Source: Janthinobacterium lividum PAMC 25724
GTDB lineage: Bacteria > Pseudomonadota > Gammaproteobacteria > Burkholderiales > Burkholderiaceae_D
Assembly (NCBI GenBank): GCA_000242815.2
Contig: AHHB01000031.1
Span: 45,424-109,423 of the forward strand
Direction: 5' to 3'
Length of the DNA: 64,000 nt
Within the stretch, counting starts at the first letter, position 1. Every line of letters starts with the position of its first letter. Of the stretch, positions 1 through 8,755 are shown piece by piece. Under the pieces are notes generated by a model. That model was not told the origin of the DNA. It ran no database searches and worked only from the letters and a program-made list of their open reading frames with translations. Both the position numbers and the translations under genes were made by a program.

Positions 1-167
1 TCGACGCTTCCGGCCTCTGGCCCGGCAAGGTGGTGACGCAAGTGGCGCCAGCCGGCCCGTTCTGGGAAGCGGAAGCGGAACACCAGGATTATCTGCAGCG
101 CTTGCCGCACGGCTACACCTGCCACTACATCCGGCCGGACTGGGTCTTGCCGCAGCGTCAGCAATAA
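1..167 (+). CDS. msrA: Peptide-methionine (S)-S-oxide reductase, C-terminal end
   Basis: Only the last 54 codons are inside the window; the frame starts at base 3 and ends with TAA at 165-167. The translation contains [18 protein letters not shown] and [11 protein letters not shown], the typical end of MsrA, where a Glu/His-rich stretch and the HQDYL segment precede the last beta strand. MsrA reduces methionine-S-sulfoxide in oxidised proteins, using thioredoxin. The catalytic GCFW motif lies upstream of the window, so intactness cannot be judged. Confidence 0.9.
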   Translation, partial: DASGLWPGKVVTQVAPAGPFWEAEAEHQDYLQRLPHGYTCHYIRPDWVLPQRQQ

Positions 168-534
168 AGGCTAGCTCGGCAGGGCAGATGCGCAGCGCTG
201 CGAGGTGGGCGATGAACAGCCATCGCGCCCGCCGGCTGTTCAAAAGGCGCTTGCGCGCAGCAGCATCGCGGCACTCCAGCCAGCACCATTGTTTGCGCCA
301 GATCTAAGGCCGCATGCCGCATTCATGGCAGGGTGCCCCGCATATTGGGGAATGCAGAAAAACCCTGGAATTCAAGGCAATAATGTGAGTATATTGATAC
401 GAAAACACAGGCTATGCTGTCGCTAGAGTGTTGATGCGCCCAAGCGCCATCAGCATGGCTGATAGCCAGTGCCTGTCGCCGCGCGCGATCTCTCTTTTCA
501 TGGCTCAGTAACCATTTCCCCAAAGGAGTTCATT
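168..534. other. Intergenic region without a recognisable gene
   Basis: No reading frame here has convincing protein-like composition. A short plus frame at 205-426 is compositionally random and has no clear ribosome binding site. A run AAAGGAG at 522-528 serves the next gene. No clear terminator was found behind msrA. Confidence 0.5.
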
Positions 535-933
535 GTGTCTTCATCTGAACTGAATGCGGTAGAACATGTCTATCTGATCGCCGGCAATCTCGGACTGCCC
601 GGTGCACCTATCCTGAATCTGGCCCTGTTTTACCATCCCGACGATGGCAGTGTCAGCGGTGAAGCCCTGATTACGCAGTCGATCGCGCCGCCGCATGGCC
701 GCGTGGTGATCCGTCCCGTTAGCGGTCCCGTGCATGGCCTGGGCTTGGGTAAAGCTACGCGCGTGTTCAGCCTGACTGGCGAATACGTGGTGTCCGTGCC
801 GCCACCGGCCATAGGCAGCTACCTGGCCAAGTTCGAAGCGACATTTGTGACGGATAACAACTGGAGCGGCCACGGTTCCTTCAGTTATGGCAACCAGAAG
901 ATCGACAACGTGCCCATCGCGAAACGCGGCTAG
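535..933 (+). CDS. DUF1842 domain protein
   Basis: 132 residues. The GTG at 535 is chosen as start because AAAGGAG sits 6 bases upstream; an in-frame ATG at 469 has no such site. The protein reads as one small all-beta domain with the pattern HVYLIAGNLGLPGAPILNL, then a segment SVSGEALITQSIAPP and a closing strand pair. I recognise this layout from DUF1842 proteins of Burkholderiales, for which no function is established. There is no signal peptide or membrane segment, so it is probably cytoplasmic. It lies upstream of hmgA on the same strand but 129 bases away, so a functional link is not implied. Confidence 0.7.
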   Translation: MSSSELNAVEHVYLIAGNLGLPGAPILNLALFYHPDDGSVSGEALITQSIAPPHGRVVIRPVSGPVHGLGLGKATRVFSLTGEYVVSVPPPAIGSYLAKFEATFVTDNNWSGHGSFSYGNQKIDNVPIAKRG

Positions 934-952
934 TGTTTTTGGCCAACGGACA

Positions 953-1066
953 ATGTTGCGAGCACGCTTGGCCTTGCGGGTCATGGGCGCCATCGGCCAG
1001 GGTGACGTGGCGCAGCGCTTGCTGTGCCAGGTCGGCCTGGCCATCGCCCTGGCGGTGAGCGCATGA
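953..1066 (+). other. Short open frame overlapping the hmgA start
   Basis: An ATG at 953 opens 37 codons that end in TGA overlapping the hmgA ATG (ATGA at 1063-1066). The end of the frame is hydrophobic ([14 protein letters not shown]). The junction is typical of translational coupling, so this may be the remaining 3' end of a gene that once preceded hmgA, or a coupling leader peptide. No family was recognised. Confidence 0.25.
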
Positions 1067-2367
1067 CAGGCGCCGGCTACCAAAGCGGCTTTGGCAATGA
1101 ATTTGCCACGCAAGCGGCGCCCGGCGCCTTGCCGCAGGGACAAAACTCGCCGCAGCAGGCTCCCCTGGGCCTGTATGCGGAGCAATTGTCGGGCACGGCG
1201 TTCACGGCGCCGCGCGCGCAGAACCGGCGCTCTTGGCTATATCGCATCCGCCCGGCGTGCCAGCATCGCCCATTTACCCTACTCGACAATAGCCGTATCG
1301 TCAGCGATTTCCATGCCATGCCGCCCACGCCGCCGAACCAGCTGCGCTGGGACCCGCTGCCGCTGCCCGACAGCAGTACGCCGGTCGATTTTATCGACGG
1401 CTGGCAAACCATGGCCGGCAATGGCAGCGCCGAAGCGATGAGCGGCTGTGCCATCCATGTGTATGCGGCTAACAGCGCCATGCAGCGTTTCTTTTATTCG
1501 GCTGATGGTGAATTGCTGGTCGTGCCGCAGGAAGGGCGGCTGGCGATTGCCACCGAACTGGGCTTGCTCGAGCTGGAGCCGCAGGAAATCGCCGTCATCC
1601 CGCGCGGCGTGCGCTTTCGCGTGACCTTGCCCGACGGCCAGGCGCGCGGCTATGTGTGCGAAAACTTCGGCACGGCGTTTCGTTTGCCCGACTTGGGGCC
1701 CATCGGCTCGAATGGCTTGGCGAACGCGCGCGATTTCCTTACGCCGCACGCGGCCTACGAGGATATCGATGGCGAGTGCATGTTGGTGGCCAAGTTTTGC
1801 GGTCATCTGTGGCAGACAACGCTCGACCACTCGCCGCTGGACGTGGTGGCCTGGCACGGCAATTATGCGCCGTACAAATACGATTTGCGCCGTTTTAACA
1901 CCATCGGCTCGATCAGCTACGATCATCCGGACCCGTCGATCTTTCTCGTGCTGCAAGCACCGAGCGAAAATCCGCTCTTCGGCGCCATCGACTTCGCCAT
2001 CTTCCCGCCGCGCTGGCTGGCCGCCGAACATACGTTCAGGCCGCCGTGGTTCCACCGCAATGTGGCCAGCGAGTTCATGGGACTGATCCACGGCGTGTAC
2101 GACGCCAAGGCGGCTGGCTTCGTGCCCGGTGGGGCCAGCTTGCACAACTGCATGTCCGGCCACGGTCCCGATGCGCAAACGTTCGAACGCGCCTCCCACA
2201 GTGACACCTCGGCGCCGGCAAAGGTGGCCGACACCATGGCCTTCATGTTCGAGACGCGCACCATCCTCAAGCCCACGCCCTTCGCCCTGGCCAGCGAACT
2301 GCTGCAAAACGACTATTATGCGTGCTGGCAAGGCTTGCGCAAGCATTTTGCTGCGCATCAGCCTTAA
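1063..2367 (+). CDS. hmgA: Homogentisate 1,2-dioxygenase
   Basis: 434 residues, the usual family length. It opens the aromatic ring of homogentisate to maleylacetoacetate in tyrosine/phenylalanine degradation, using non-haem Fe(II) in the cytoplasm. The N-terminus [13 protein letters not shown] is the family signature. The iron ligands known from the human enzyme (His, Glu, His) align with His331 in PPWFHRN, Glu337 in ASEFMG and His367 in SGHGPD, all present. Start: ATG at 1063; an upstream in-frame ATG (1024) would add 13 atypical residues. The following pathway genes (fumarylacetoacetase, maleylacetoacetate isomerase) are not next to it. Confidence 0.96.
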   Translation: MTGAGYQSGFGNEFATQAAPGALPQGQNSPQQAPLGLYAEQLSGTAFTAPRAQNRRSWLYRIRPACQHRPFTLLDNSRIVSDFHAMPPTPPNQLRWDPLPLPDSSTPVDFIDGWQTMAGNGSAEAMSGCAIHVYAANSAMQRFFYSADGELLVVPQEGRLAIATELGLLELEPQEIAVIPRGVRFRVTLPDGQARGYVCENFGTAFRLPDLGPIGSNGLANARDFLTPHAAYEDIDGECMLVAKFCGHLWQTTLDHSPLDVVAWHGNYAPYKYDLRRFNTIGSISYDHPDPSIFLVLQAPSENPLFGAIDFAIFPPRWLAAEHTFRPPWFHRNVASEFMGLIHGVYDAKAAGFVPGGASLHNCMSGHGPDAQTFERASHSDTSAPAKVADTMAFMFETRTILKPTPFALASELLQNDYYACWQGLRKHFAAHQP

Positions 2368-2577
2368 GTCCAACCGTCGTCACCCAGAGCGCCCCGACGC
2401 AGAGTTTCTTGTGCAGGGTCTTTGCCGTTTTTACGAGCAATCGTGGGTTGCCGAAAATTATTGCCGAAATTCATAGGTGCGCCCTGAGCAAGTGCCAAGC
2501 GTGCTCTACAATTATGCATCGTGCGCATCTGCGCCATTTCAATTGTATGCATAGTATGTGAAGGGAATGATAAGCCT

Positions 2578-5283
2578 GTGACTTCCAAGCAGATCAAGAT
2601 CGCCGCCACCGTCGTCGTGGCACTCGCCGCCGGGGCCGGCATGTATCGCTACACCCGTCCTGCCGCCACCGCCACGGCGCAGGCGCCCGTCTCGGGCAAC
2701 CCGGCCGCCGCGCCGCAATCCGGCGTTGATGCGGCCGCCGTGGCCAGCGATCTGCGCGACTTGCTGGGCAATTTCCGCAAGATCATCGTGTTGCTGGCCG
2801 ATGAGCAAAGCTTGGCGGAAGGCGCGCGCGACGAGGCGAGAAAAGTGGGGCAGGCGCTGTTCCATGAAAACCAGGAACGCATCGCCAAGCTCGACGCCGC
2901 GCTGGACCAACTGACGGCGCCCACCAATCCCGGCCGCTTCGAGGCGCTTGATGGTCTGTTGACGTATATCGAATCGGCCCCCGGCCTGTTTGACGCGGAC
3001 CGCCTGGCTTTTCGCGAACTGCTACAAAGCATGCTGGCCCACGTAGCCAAGGATAGCTCCTTGCCAGCAATCAAGCTGCACAAGCGCATTTCCGAGGATC
3101 TCGACGCGCTGGGCGAGATCGAGCGTCATTACGAGAAGGAAATCCGACAAATCTTCGGCAACCTGGGCCAGCGCGCCATCGAACTCAAGCGCGAGCGCTG
3201 GGACGATTACGTGGCGCAACTGAAAAAGCTGTACAGCCGCGAGCAGATCCTCAAGGAAAATGGCATCATCGTACCCTACACGGTGCCGCCGGCCGCGCCG
3301 TCAGCCGGCACGGTGCCTGAAGTGAAGCCGGCGCCAAAAAAAGATGAGGCGGAAATCTTTGGCCTGGGTTTGCCGAAGAAAACCATCGTGCTGACCTTTG
3401 ACGACGGCCCGCACCGTCGTTACACGGAAGAAATCAGCGCCATCTTGAAACAATATGGCGTGCCGGCCGTCTTCTTCAGCGTGGGGCGCAACCTCGGTAG
3501 CCTGGACGCGCAAGGGCGCGCCAAGCTCAATGCAGGCGCGCAAGTGAGCCGCAAGCTGATGCAAGAGGGCTATGCCGTGGGCAACCATAGTTTTAGCCAT
3601 GCACAATTGTCAAAACAGACGGGCGACAAGCTGAAAGGCGAAATCCTCGGCACCGATACCCTGTTGAAAGCTATCAGCCCCGAGCGGGCCGCGCTGTTCC
3701 GTTTTCCGTATGGCGCGCGCAATAGTGAAGGCATGGCCGCGCTGGCCGACGCCCAGTTGAAATCCGTGATGTGGAATATCGATTCACTGGACTGGGCCGA
3801 CCCCGTGCCGAGCTCGATCACGAATCGCGTGCTGGCCTCGGTCGACAAGGCGGGACGCGGCATCGTCCTGTTCCACGACATCCACGAACGCACGGTGAAA
3901 GCCTTGCCGGCCGTGCTCGACAAGCTGATTGCCGAAGGCTATCAATTTGCGGGCTGGGATGGCAGTAGTTTCCAGGTCGCCAACAGCACGGCGCCCGCGC
4001 CCGAAAAAGTTGCCGTGACGACTGGCTATGCCAATTCCTGGGCCGTGGTGATCGGCATCGACGATTATGCGAAGTGGCCGAAACTACACTATGCGGCGCG
4101 CGATGCGCAGGGCATGCGCGAAACCCTGATCGACAAATTCGCGTTCGCGCCCGAGCGCGTCGTGACCTTAAAGAATGGCGAAGCGACGCGCAACAACATC
4201 CTGGCTGCCTTCCATGACAAGCTGGCCCACGGCGGCGTGCAAAAGAATGACCGTATTTTCGTCTTCTTTGCCGGCCACGGCGCCACGCGCAAGCTCAGCT
4301 CCGGGCGCGACCTCGGCTACATCGTGCCCGTCGATTCCGACCCGGCGCAGTTCGCCACGGATGCGATTGCCATGACGGAAATCCAGAATATCGCCGAATC
4401 GCTGACCGCCAAGCATGCGTTCTTCGTCATGGATGCCTGTTACAGCGGCCTGGGCCTGACGCGTGGCGCCGGTTCCAGCACGTTTTTGCGCGACAACGCC
4501 AAGCGCATAGGCCGGCAAATGCTGACGGCCGGCGGCGGCGACCAGTTAGTTGCCGATGGTGGGCCCAATGGTCATTCCGTGTTCACCTGGACTTTGCTGC
4601 AGGGCCTGGCGGGCAAGGGTGACCTGAACGGCGATGGTCTCATCACGGCCACGGAACTGGCGGCCTACGTGGCGCCGGCCGTGTCCAGCGTATCGAACCA
4701 AACCCCTGCGTTTGGCAGCTTGCCTGGTTCGGAAGGGGGAGATTTCGTCTTCGAATTGCAGAGCGAGACGGAATTTCTCAGCCCGAACACGACGCAGTTA
4801 TCGACGCAAGCCATCGCCCTGAACAGCAAGCTCGATGCCAAGCCGCCAGCGGCCAGCGTGACGGTGAAGGATTTGCAGGGCGGCGAACAGACGATCGTCA
4901 CGCCGGGCGCCGTGCCGACGTCCACGCGCCAGTTGGCGCAGCGGGCCAATGACCGTGGTTTGCAGTTGTATAAGGAGAAACAATATGTGGCGGCGGAAGC
5001 GCAATTTACGCAAGCGCTGAAATTGCGTCCCGATTTCGCGCTGGCGGCCAATAATCTGGGCTTTGTCTTTTACAAGCAGGAAAAATACCGCGAAGCGGCG
5101 CGCTGGTTTGAACATACGCTCAAAATCGACCCGTCGCGCGCCGTCGCCTACCTGAACCTGGGTGACGCCCATGCCAAGGCTGCCGATGTCGCCAAGGCCA
5201 AGGCTGCGTACAAAACCTATCTTGAGCTGGCGCCGATGTCTTCGACGGCGCCAGCCGTGCGGCAAAAGATGGAAAAACTGTAA
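2578..5283 (+). CDS. Membrane-anchored polysaccharide deacetylase / caspase-like / TPR fusion protein
   Basis: 901 residues from a GTG at 2578 with GAAGGGA upstream. Order of parts: an N-terminal hydrophobic anchor (about 6-22), a helical region to about 230, a NodB-type deacetylase (TFDDGPH at 273-279, later HSFSHAQ and FRFPYGARN), a C14 caspase-like domain with the catalytic dyad His567 (FFAGHGA) and Cys621 (MDACYSG), and two to three TPR repeats in the last 120 residues. Both enzyme domains keep their known catalytic motifs. The anchor suggests the enzyme domains face the periplasm; this is inference. NodB domains remove acetyl groups from amino sugars; caspase-like domains cut proteins or act as scaffolds. 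It converges with the receiver-domain gene only 21 bases downstream. The fusion is unusual and its biological role is not known to me. Confidence 0.85.
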   Translation: MTSKQIKIAATVVVALAAGAGMYRYTRPAATATAQAPVSGNPAAAPQSGVDAAAVASDLRDLLGNFRKIIVLLADEQSLAEGARDEARKVGQALFHENQERIAKLDAALDQLTAPTNPGRFEALDGLLTYIESAPGLFDADRLAFRELLQSMLAHVAKDSSLPAIKLHKRISEDLDALGEIERHYEKEIRQIFGNLGQRAIELKRERWDDYVAQLKKLYSREQILKENGIIVPYTVPPAAPSAGTVPEVKPAPKKDEAEIFGLGLPKKTIVLTFDDGPHRRYTEEISAILKQYGVPAVFFSVGRNLGSLDAQGRAKLNAGAQVSRKLMQEGYAVGNHSFSHAQLSKQTGDKLKGEILGTDTLLKAISPERAALFRFPYGARNSEGMAALADAQLKSVMWNIDSLDWADPVPSSITNRVLASVDKAGRGIVLFHDIHERTVKALPAVLDKLIAEGYQFAGWDGSSFQVANSTAPAPEKVAVTTGYANSWAVVIGIDDYAKWPKLHYAARDAQGMRETLIDKFAFAPERVVTLKNGEATRNNILAAFHDKLAHGGVQKNDRIFVFFAGHGATRKLSSGRDLGYIVPVDSDPAQFATDAIAMTEIQNIAESLTAKHAFFVMDACYSGLGLTRGAGSSTFLRDNAKRIGRQMLTAGGGDQLVADGGPNGHSVFTWTLLQGLAGKGDLNGDGLITATELAAYVAPAVSSVSNQTPAFGSLPGSEGGDFVFELQSETEFLSPNTTQLSTQAIALNSKLDAKPPAASVTVKDLQGGEQTIVTPGAVPTSTRQLAQRANDRGLQLYKEKQYVAAEAQFTQALKLRPDFALAANNLGFVFYKQEKYREAARWFEHTLKIDPSRAVAYLNLGDAHAKAADVAKAKAAYKTYLELAPMSSTAPAVRQKMEKL

Positions 5284-5304
5284 GCCATGTCTGCCATGCA
5301 TCTG

Positions 5305-6528
5305 TCATGAGATAAACGAAGGAGCGCAACCTGCGCGTCCTTGATGCAGTAGCTGGTTGACGCTGGCCAGCAGGCTGGTGCCCGAGGTGGTGATGAAGCG
5401 GGCGCCGGCCATTTCCGCTTGCGTGCCGTAGTTGGCGAGCGTATCCTTGCTGCAATATACGATGATGGGCAGCTCCGGTTGCACTTGCCGTACCTCGCGC
5501 ACTGTGCGCACGCCCGCATCCTTGAGCCTGCGGCCGTTTTCCACCCGCCCCATGTCCGTGATGAACAGGGCGTAGCGTTTTTGTTGCAGCATGGCCAGTG
5601 CCTGGCGGGTCGACACGGCCTGGTCCACCTTGATGTTTTCCCGTTCCAGTTGTTCCACCAGCAAGGTATTGTTGCGCGGATGGTCGTCCAGCCACAGCAC
5701 CAGGCTCGATGGTTTTTGCGCCGTCGGCACGCCGGCCATGGCCGTCACGGCCGCGCCGCCATCGGGCGGATGGGCCAGCAGCAGCTGCGTGACGGCTTGC
5801 TGCATGTCGTCGAGTGACTTTTGCTGTAATCGGCTCAGTTCCGTCACTTCGATTTCCTTGCCGCTTTCCAGGCGCACGGACTCATTTTTGACAAGGCTGT
5901 CGGCGCGCTTGATCATGATGGACAGGTAAATGCGCGTGAGCAGGTAGCCGATCAGGAAACCGTGCACGGAAAAAAACAGCATGATGCCGCCCACCAGCGC
6001 CATGGCCGTGGGCATGTCCGTGGCCAGGCTGGGCGCGATGAAGGCGGCCATACTGTGCGCGCTGCCGGGCAAGCTTTTGAGCTCGATCAAGCCTACGCCG
6101 ACGATGATCTTCGTCAACCAGTCCGACACCTCCACCAGGTTCGAATTGATTTCCATGGGTGTGGGCGTGCCCAAAAACAGGGTATTGCTGGCGTTGTCGG
6201 CCGCCGCATCGGCGTTAGGCGCAGGTGGCTCGTCCGTGGGCCTAGCCTTGCCATTGGCCCGCTCGTCGGACGGCGCGGCGTTGACGGTGCCCAGTGGCAG
6301 GCTGCGCGGTATGCCGAACAGAAATCCCAGCAGCATGCCGCTGACGCAAAGGCCCATGCTCCACAGCAGCGCCGGTACAGCGTGGTAGTACGGCGGCAGC
6401 AGGGCGCCCGCCATGACGGCCAGCAAGCCCGCCAGCAGGATGTATAGCAGGATGAATGGCAGCGCATCTTTCTTGCGCACCGCTGCCGGCGCACTGGCGC
6501 CGACGCTGCTGGTATCCGATTTGCCCAC
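5305..6528 (-). CDS. Multi-pass membrane protein with C-terminal receiver-like domain
   Basis: 407 residues from GTG at 6528. Hydrophobic helices lie at about 24-44, 50-73 and 178-205, with a further amphipathic stretch (WLTKIIVGVGLIEL) at 137-150. A helical linker (205-255) leads to a response-regulator receiver-like domain: acidic pair Asp281/Asp282 in LWLDDHP, possible phosphate acceptor Asp325 in FITDMGR, and a closing strand IIVYCSK. No DNA-binding or enzymatic output domain follows, so it may be a membrane-bound signal receiver. A similar membrane module with GFLFGIPR and DWLTKI motifs occurs, as I recall, in other bacterial membrane proteins with varied sensor domains. It may be the last gene of the toxin operon, 117 bases after the secreted coiled-coil gene. 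The start lies next to a run of nine G on the coding strand. Confidence 0.75.
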   Translation of the reverse strand: MGKSDTSSVGASAPAAVRKKDALPFILLYILLAGLLAVMAGALLPPYYHAVPALLWSMGLCVSGMLLGFLFGIPRSLPLGTVNAAPSDERANGKARPTDEPPAPNADAAADNASNTLFLGTPTPMEINSNLVEVSDWLTKIIVGVGLIELKSLPGSAHSMAAFIAPSLATDMPTAMALVGGIMLFFSVHGFLIGYLLTRIYLSIMIKRADSLVKNESVRLESGKEIEVTELSRLQQKSLDDMQQAVTQLLLAHPPDGGAAVTAMAGVPTAQKPSSLVLWLDDHPRNNTLLVEQLERENIKVDQAVSTRQALAMLQQKRYALFITDMGRVENGRRLKDAGVRTVREVRQVQPELPIIVYCSKDTLANYGTQAEMAGARFITTSGTSLLASVNQLLHQGRAGCAPSFIS

Positions 6529-6530
6529 GG

Positions 6531-6539
6531 CCCCCCCCC
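6531..6539 (-). repeat. Mononucleotide run of nine G at a gene start
   Basis: Nine consecutive C on the plus strand (G on the coding strand) lie 2 bases upstream of the GTG at 6528. They could act as the ribosome binding site. If translation instead starts at the upstream ATG (6567), the run is inside the coding sequence and slippage would shift the frame. Confidence 0.6.
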
Positions 6540-6645
6540 AATAGATGCGGCATTGCACAAGCTGCATATGCGCATCATAGGCAGTAGGGCGGCCGTGGCA
6601 TTGAGACGGCGCAAAGCGGCGACATCGCGCCAGTGTCAGTCTTTG

Positions 6646-7668
6646 TCAGCCGCCTCCTTGCGCCAGCGCCGATTCGCGCGCCACCCGCGTATAGGCATTG
6701 GCCAGGTCGTGCCATTGCTGTTTCGCCGCATTCAGGTGCAGCCGCTCGAGGAAACTGCCCAGCTTGTCGTTCTGCTCCGCCTTGAGCAGGTCGAGGATGG
6801 ATTGCATGTCGGTCTGCGAGGTGACGACAGCGCCCAGCAGTGCTGCCAGGCCGGTCTCGGCGCCGCGGCTGCTGCTATCGAGCTGCTGGAACGCTGCCGA
6901 GATGCTTAGGATCGAACGCTTGAACTCGTCGCGGATGGCGTTGAACTTTTGCGGCAAGCCATCCTGGCAGTGATGCGACTGGGCCGCCTGTTCAATCTGC
7001 CGCAGCGCTTCCTGGGCCGAGCGGTCGGCACCCTCGATGGCCAGGCGGATCTGTTCGTGATAGGCGCTTTGCTGCTGCAGCGACACCGCCAGCGCCTGCG
7101 TGCCCGCCTTCAGCTGGGCCGAACTGCGCTCCATGTCGCTGCTCAGCTGTTGCAGCGCCTGCGTCGCCGTTTGCCGCTGCTCGTCGTTGGGCCCGATTCC
7201 CTGGCGAATCTGCTCCTGCACCGCCAGCACGCGGTCGGCGTTCGCGTCAAAGGCGCGGCTAAAGGCTGGCAAGCTGTCTATCCACGCCTGGGTGGGAGCA
7301 TAGGTCGCGCCCAGGTTGCCCGCATCGCGTTCGGCGCGGGCCAGCACTTGATCGAGCTCGTTGCGCGTCCATGTGAAATCGACATTTTGCGACCATGTTT
7401 CCGTGGTCGTCTTGGTGCACATGCCAAGGCCCCACCACGCGTGCTCACTGCACCAGCTGCACTGCGTCGACAGCGGGTACGGTCCCAGAGGCTGGCGTAC
7501 GGCATTGCGCATATTGGCCACTTCGCGCTGGAATTGCGCCAGTTGGCGCAGCGCGTTTTCCAGCGCGGCGGTATTGCTGTTTTGCGCCATGGCGGGCGCA
7601 TGCAGCAGTCCCAGCGCCAGAGTGGCCATGGCCAGCAGATGCAGCAGGCGTGCGACGGCGCGCATCAT
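6646..7668 (-). CDS. Secreted coiled-coil protein of the toxin operon
   Basis: 340 residues. Chosen start: ATG at 7668, which overlaps the stop of the preceding gene (ATGA), giving an N-terminal signal peptide (about residues 1-28, ending APAMAQ). The mature part has a cysteine cluster near residue 65-80 (CSWCSEHAWW, then C in GLGMC) followed by about 200 residues of amphipathic, heptad-like helix rich in Ala, Gln, Glu and Leu. No family was recognised. The overlap and shared strand with three pore-forming-toxin-like genes suggest that it works with them, for example as a periplasmic or secreted partner. That is inference from context. Confidence 0.7.
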   Translation of the reverse strand: MMRAVARLLHLLAMATLALGLLHAPAMAQNSNTAALENALRQLAQFQREVANMRNAVRQPLGPYPLSTQCSWCSEHAWWGLGMCTKTTTETWSQNVDFTWTRNELDQVLARAERDAGNLGATYAPTQAWIDSLPAFSRAFDANADRVLAVQEQIRQGIGPNDEQRQTATQALQQLSSDMERSSAQLKAGTQALAVSLQQQSAYHEQIRLAIEGADRSAQEALRQIEQAAQSHHCQDGLPQKFNAIRDEFKRSILSISAAFQQLDSSSRGAETGLAALLGAVVTSQTDMQSILDLLKAEQNDKLGSFLERLHLNAAKQQWHDLANAYTRVARESALAQGGG

Positions 7669-8684
7669 GGCTGCCATCCCGTCGCGTTGGGCGGCGCGGG
7701 GAAGTCGAGCAGCGCGTTGCTGGCGTAGCGTTGCGCGGCGACGATGAGCGCCTGCCACAGGGGAAAGGCGTTGGCGCTGGCCAGTGTTTGCGCCAGCCAG
7801 CTGTCGTTGCCCAGTTCCGCGTCGCTGGCATCAGCCGCCAGCTGGGTCGTACCGGAACCGAGAGCACTCCACGCGGTGCGCAAGCCGTCCAGCCAATGGA
7901 TTAGCTCATCGATAGCCGCTTCCAGCCAGCCGCTATTGGCCAGCAGCAGGTTGACGCCTTCCAGTTGTAGTCGCAGCTGTTCGGACAGCGCCGTGTCGCG
8001 CGCCAGCTGCTCGCGCAAGGCGTGCAACTGCGCCTCCAGTTCCTTTTTCTTGTGCCCGCTGAACAGTCCCAGGTGCGCCAATTGTTCCTCTATCGATGCG
8101 ATGGCTGCCAGCAAGCCCCCCAGCGCCTCTTGCTGCGCCTGCAGATCGGTGCCCGTCTGTGTTGCCAGCATGGCCAGCGCCGCATTCGCCGGCAAGACGC
8201 CATCCTTCCAGCTGTTCAAGCCTTGTCGCAGGGGGGCAATGGACGCGCGCGCTTCTTCCACCATCGGTCCCAGCGCATGCAGTACTTCGCGCCTGTCGCT
8301 GGCGACAACACCGGCCTCGAGCAGTGATTGTTGATACGACAGCATGCTGGCAGCCGAACTTTTCAGGTGCAAGACAAACCACACCAGGGCCGCGTACAGC
8401 ATGGCCGGCCGCGTGTCCTGCGCCAGGGCGTCAGGCGATGTGGCCAGCAGGGCACGCAAGCTTTTCGGCGTGCCAAAGCGGGCAGCCTCATCCGCTACGG
8501 CTTGCGCCGCCGCTGCCAGCGGCTTGTCCGGACCGGGCTGCTGCTTGTCCGCCTGAACGATGTAGTACGTGAGGTGATCCCAGGCGCTGCTGCCTTCAAA
8601 CGCCAGATGGGGATTGCCATCATCAACCGGTTGCCACAGTGCCGCCTGTTGCACTGCCAGCGGATATCCGAATTGTCTCGACAT
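7665..8684 (-). CDS. Alpha-pore-forming toxin family protein, XaxB-like (no membrane hairpin)
   Basis: 339 residues from ATG at 8684 (AAAGG 9 bases upstream). It shares with the two upstream proteins the motif FGTPKSLRALL (70-80), then a P..LYAALVW segment (93-102) and long helices. Unlike them it has no long Gly/Ala/Val hydrophobic block; the middle (about 190-240) is a soluble coiled coil with GLFSGHKKKELEAQL. In XaxAB/YaxAB-type toxins one partner carries the membrane-inserting segment and the other activates it; in tripartite ClyA-family toxins a third, mostly soluble member exists. Assignment to this superfamily rests on recall of family patterns and needs profile confirmation. Confidence 0.65.
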   Translation of the reverse strand: MSRQFGYPLAVQQAALWQPVDDGNPHLAFEGSSAWDHLTYYIVQADKQQPGPDKPLAAAAQAVADEAARFGTPKSLRALLATSPDALAQDTRPAMLYAALVWFVLHLKSSAASMLSYQQSLLEAGVVASDRREVLHALGPMVEEARASIAPLRQGLNSWKDGVLPANAALAMLATQTGTDLQAQQEALGGLLAAIASIEEQLAHLGLFSGHKKKELEAQLHALREQLARDTALSEQLRLQLEGVNLLLANSGWLEAAIDELIHWLDGLRTAWSALGSGTTQLAADASDAELGNDSWLAQTLASANAFPLWQALIVAAQRYASNALLDFPAPPNATGWQP

Positions 8685-8719
8685 GGTGTTTGCCTTTCTG
8701 TATGCCAACGATCGGTATG

Positions 8720-8751
8720 TTTGCCCCCCGGTGCCTGAACCGGGGGGCAAA
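8720..8751 (-). promoter_or_regulatory. Strong intercistronic hairpin inside the toxin operon
   Basis: A perfect 13-bp stem (8720-8732 paired with 8739-8751, TTTGCCCCCCGGT and its complement) with a 6-nt loop lies between the second and third toxin-like genes. There is no U-run after it on the minus strand, so it is more likely an mRNA-stability or attenuation element than a full terminator. Confidence 0.8.
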
Positions 8752-8755
8752 GTCA

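Noticed and set aside
541..1185. 214-residue minus-strand frame opposite DUF1842/hmgA
   Set aside because: Antisense shadow of two well-supported genes, Arg/Ala-rich and without family resemblance.
1279..2373. 364-residue minus-strand frame opposite hmgA
   Set aside because: Shadow caused by high GC; hmgA has intact iron ligands and full length on the other strand.
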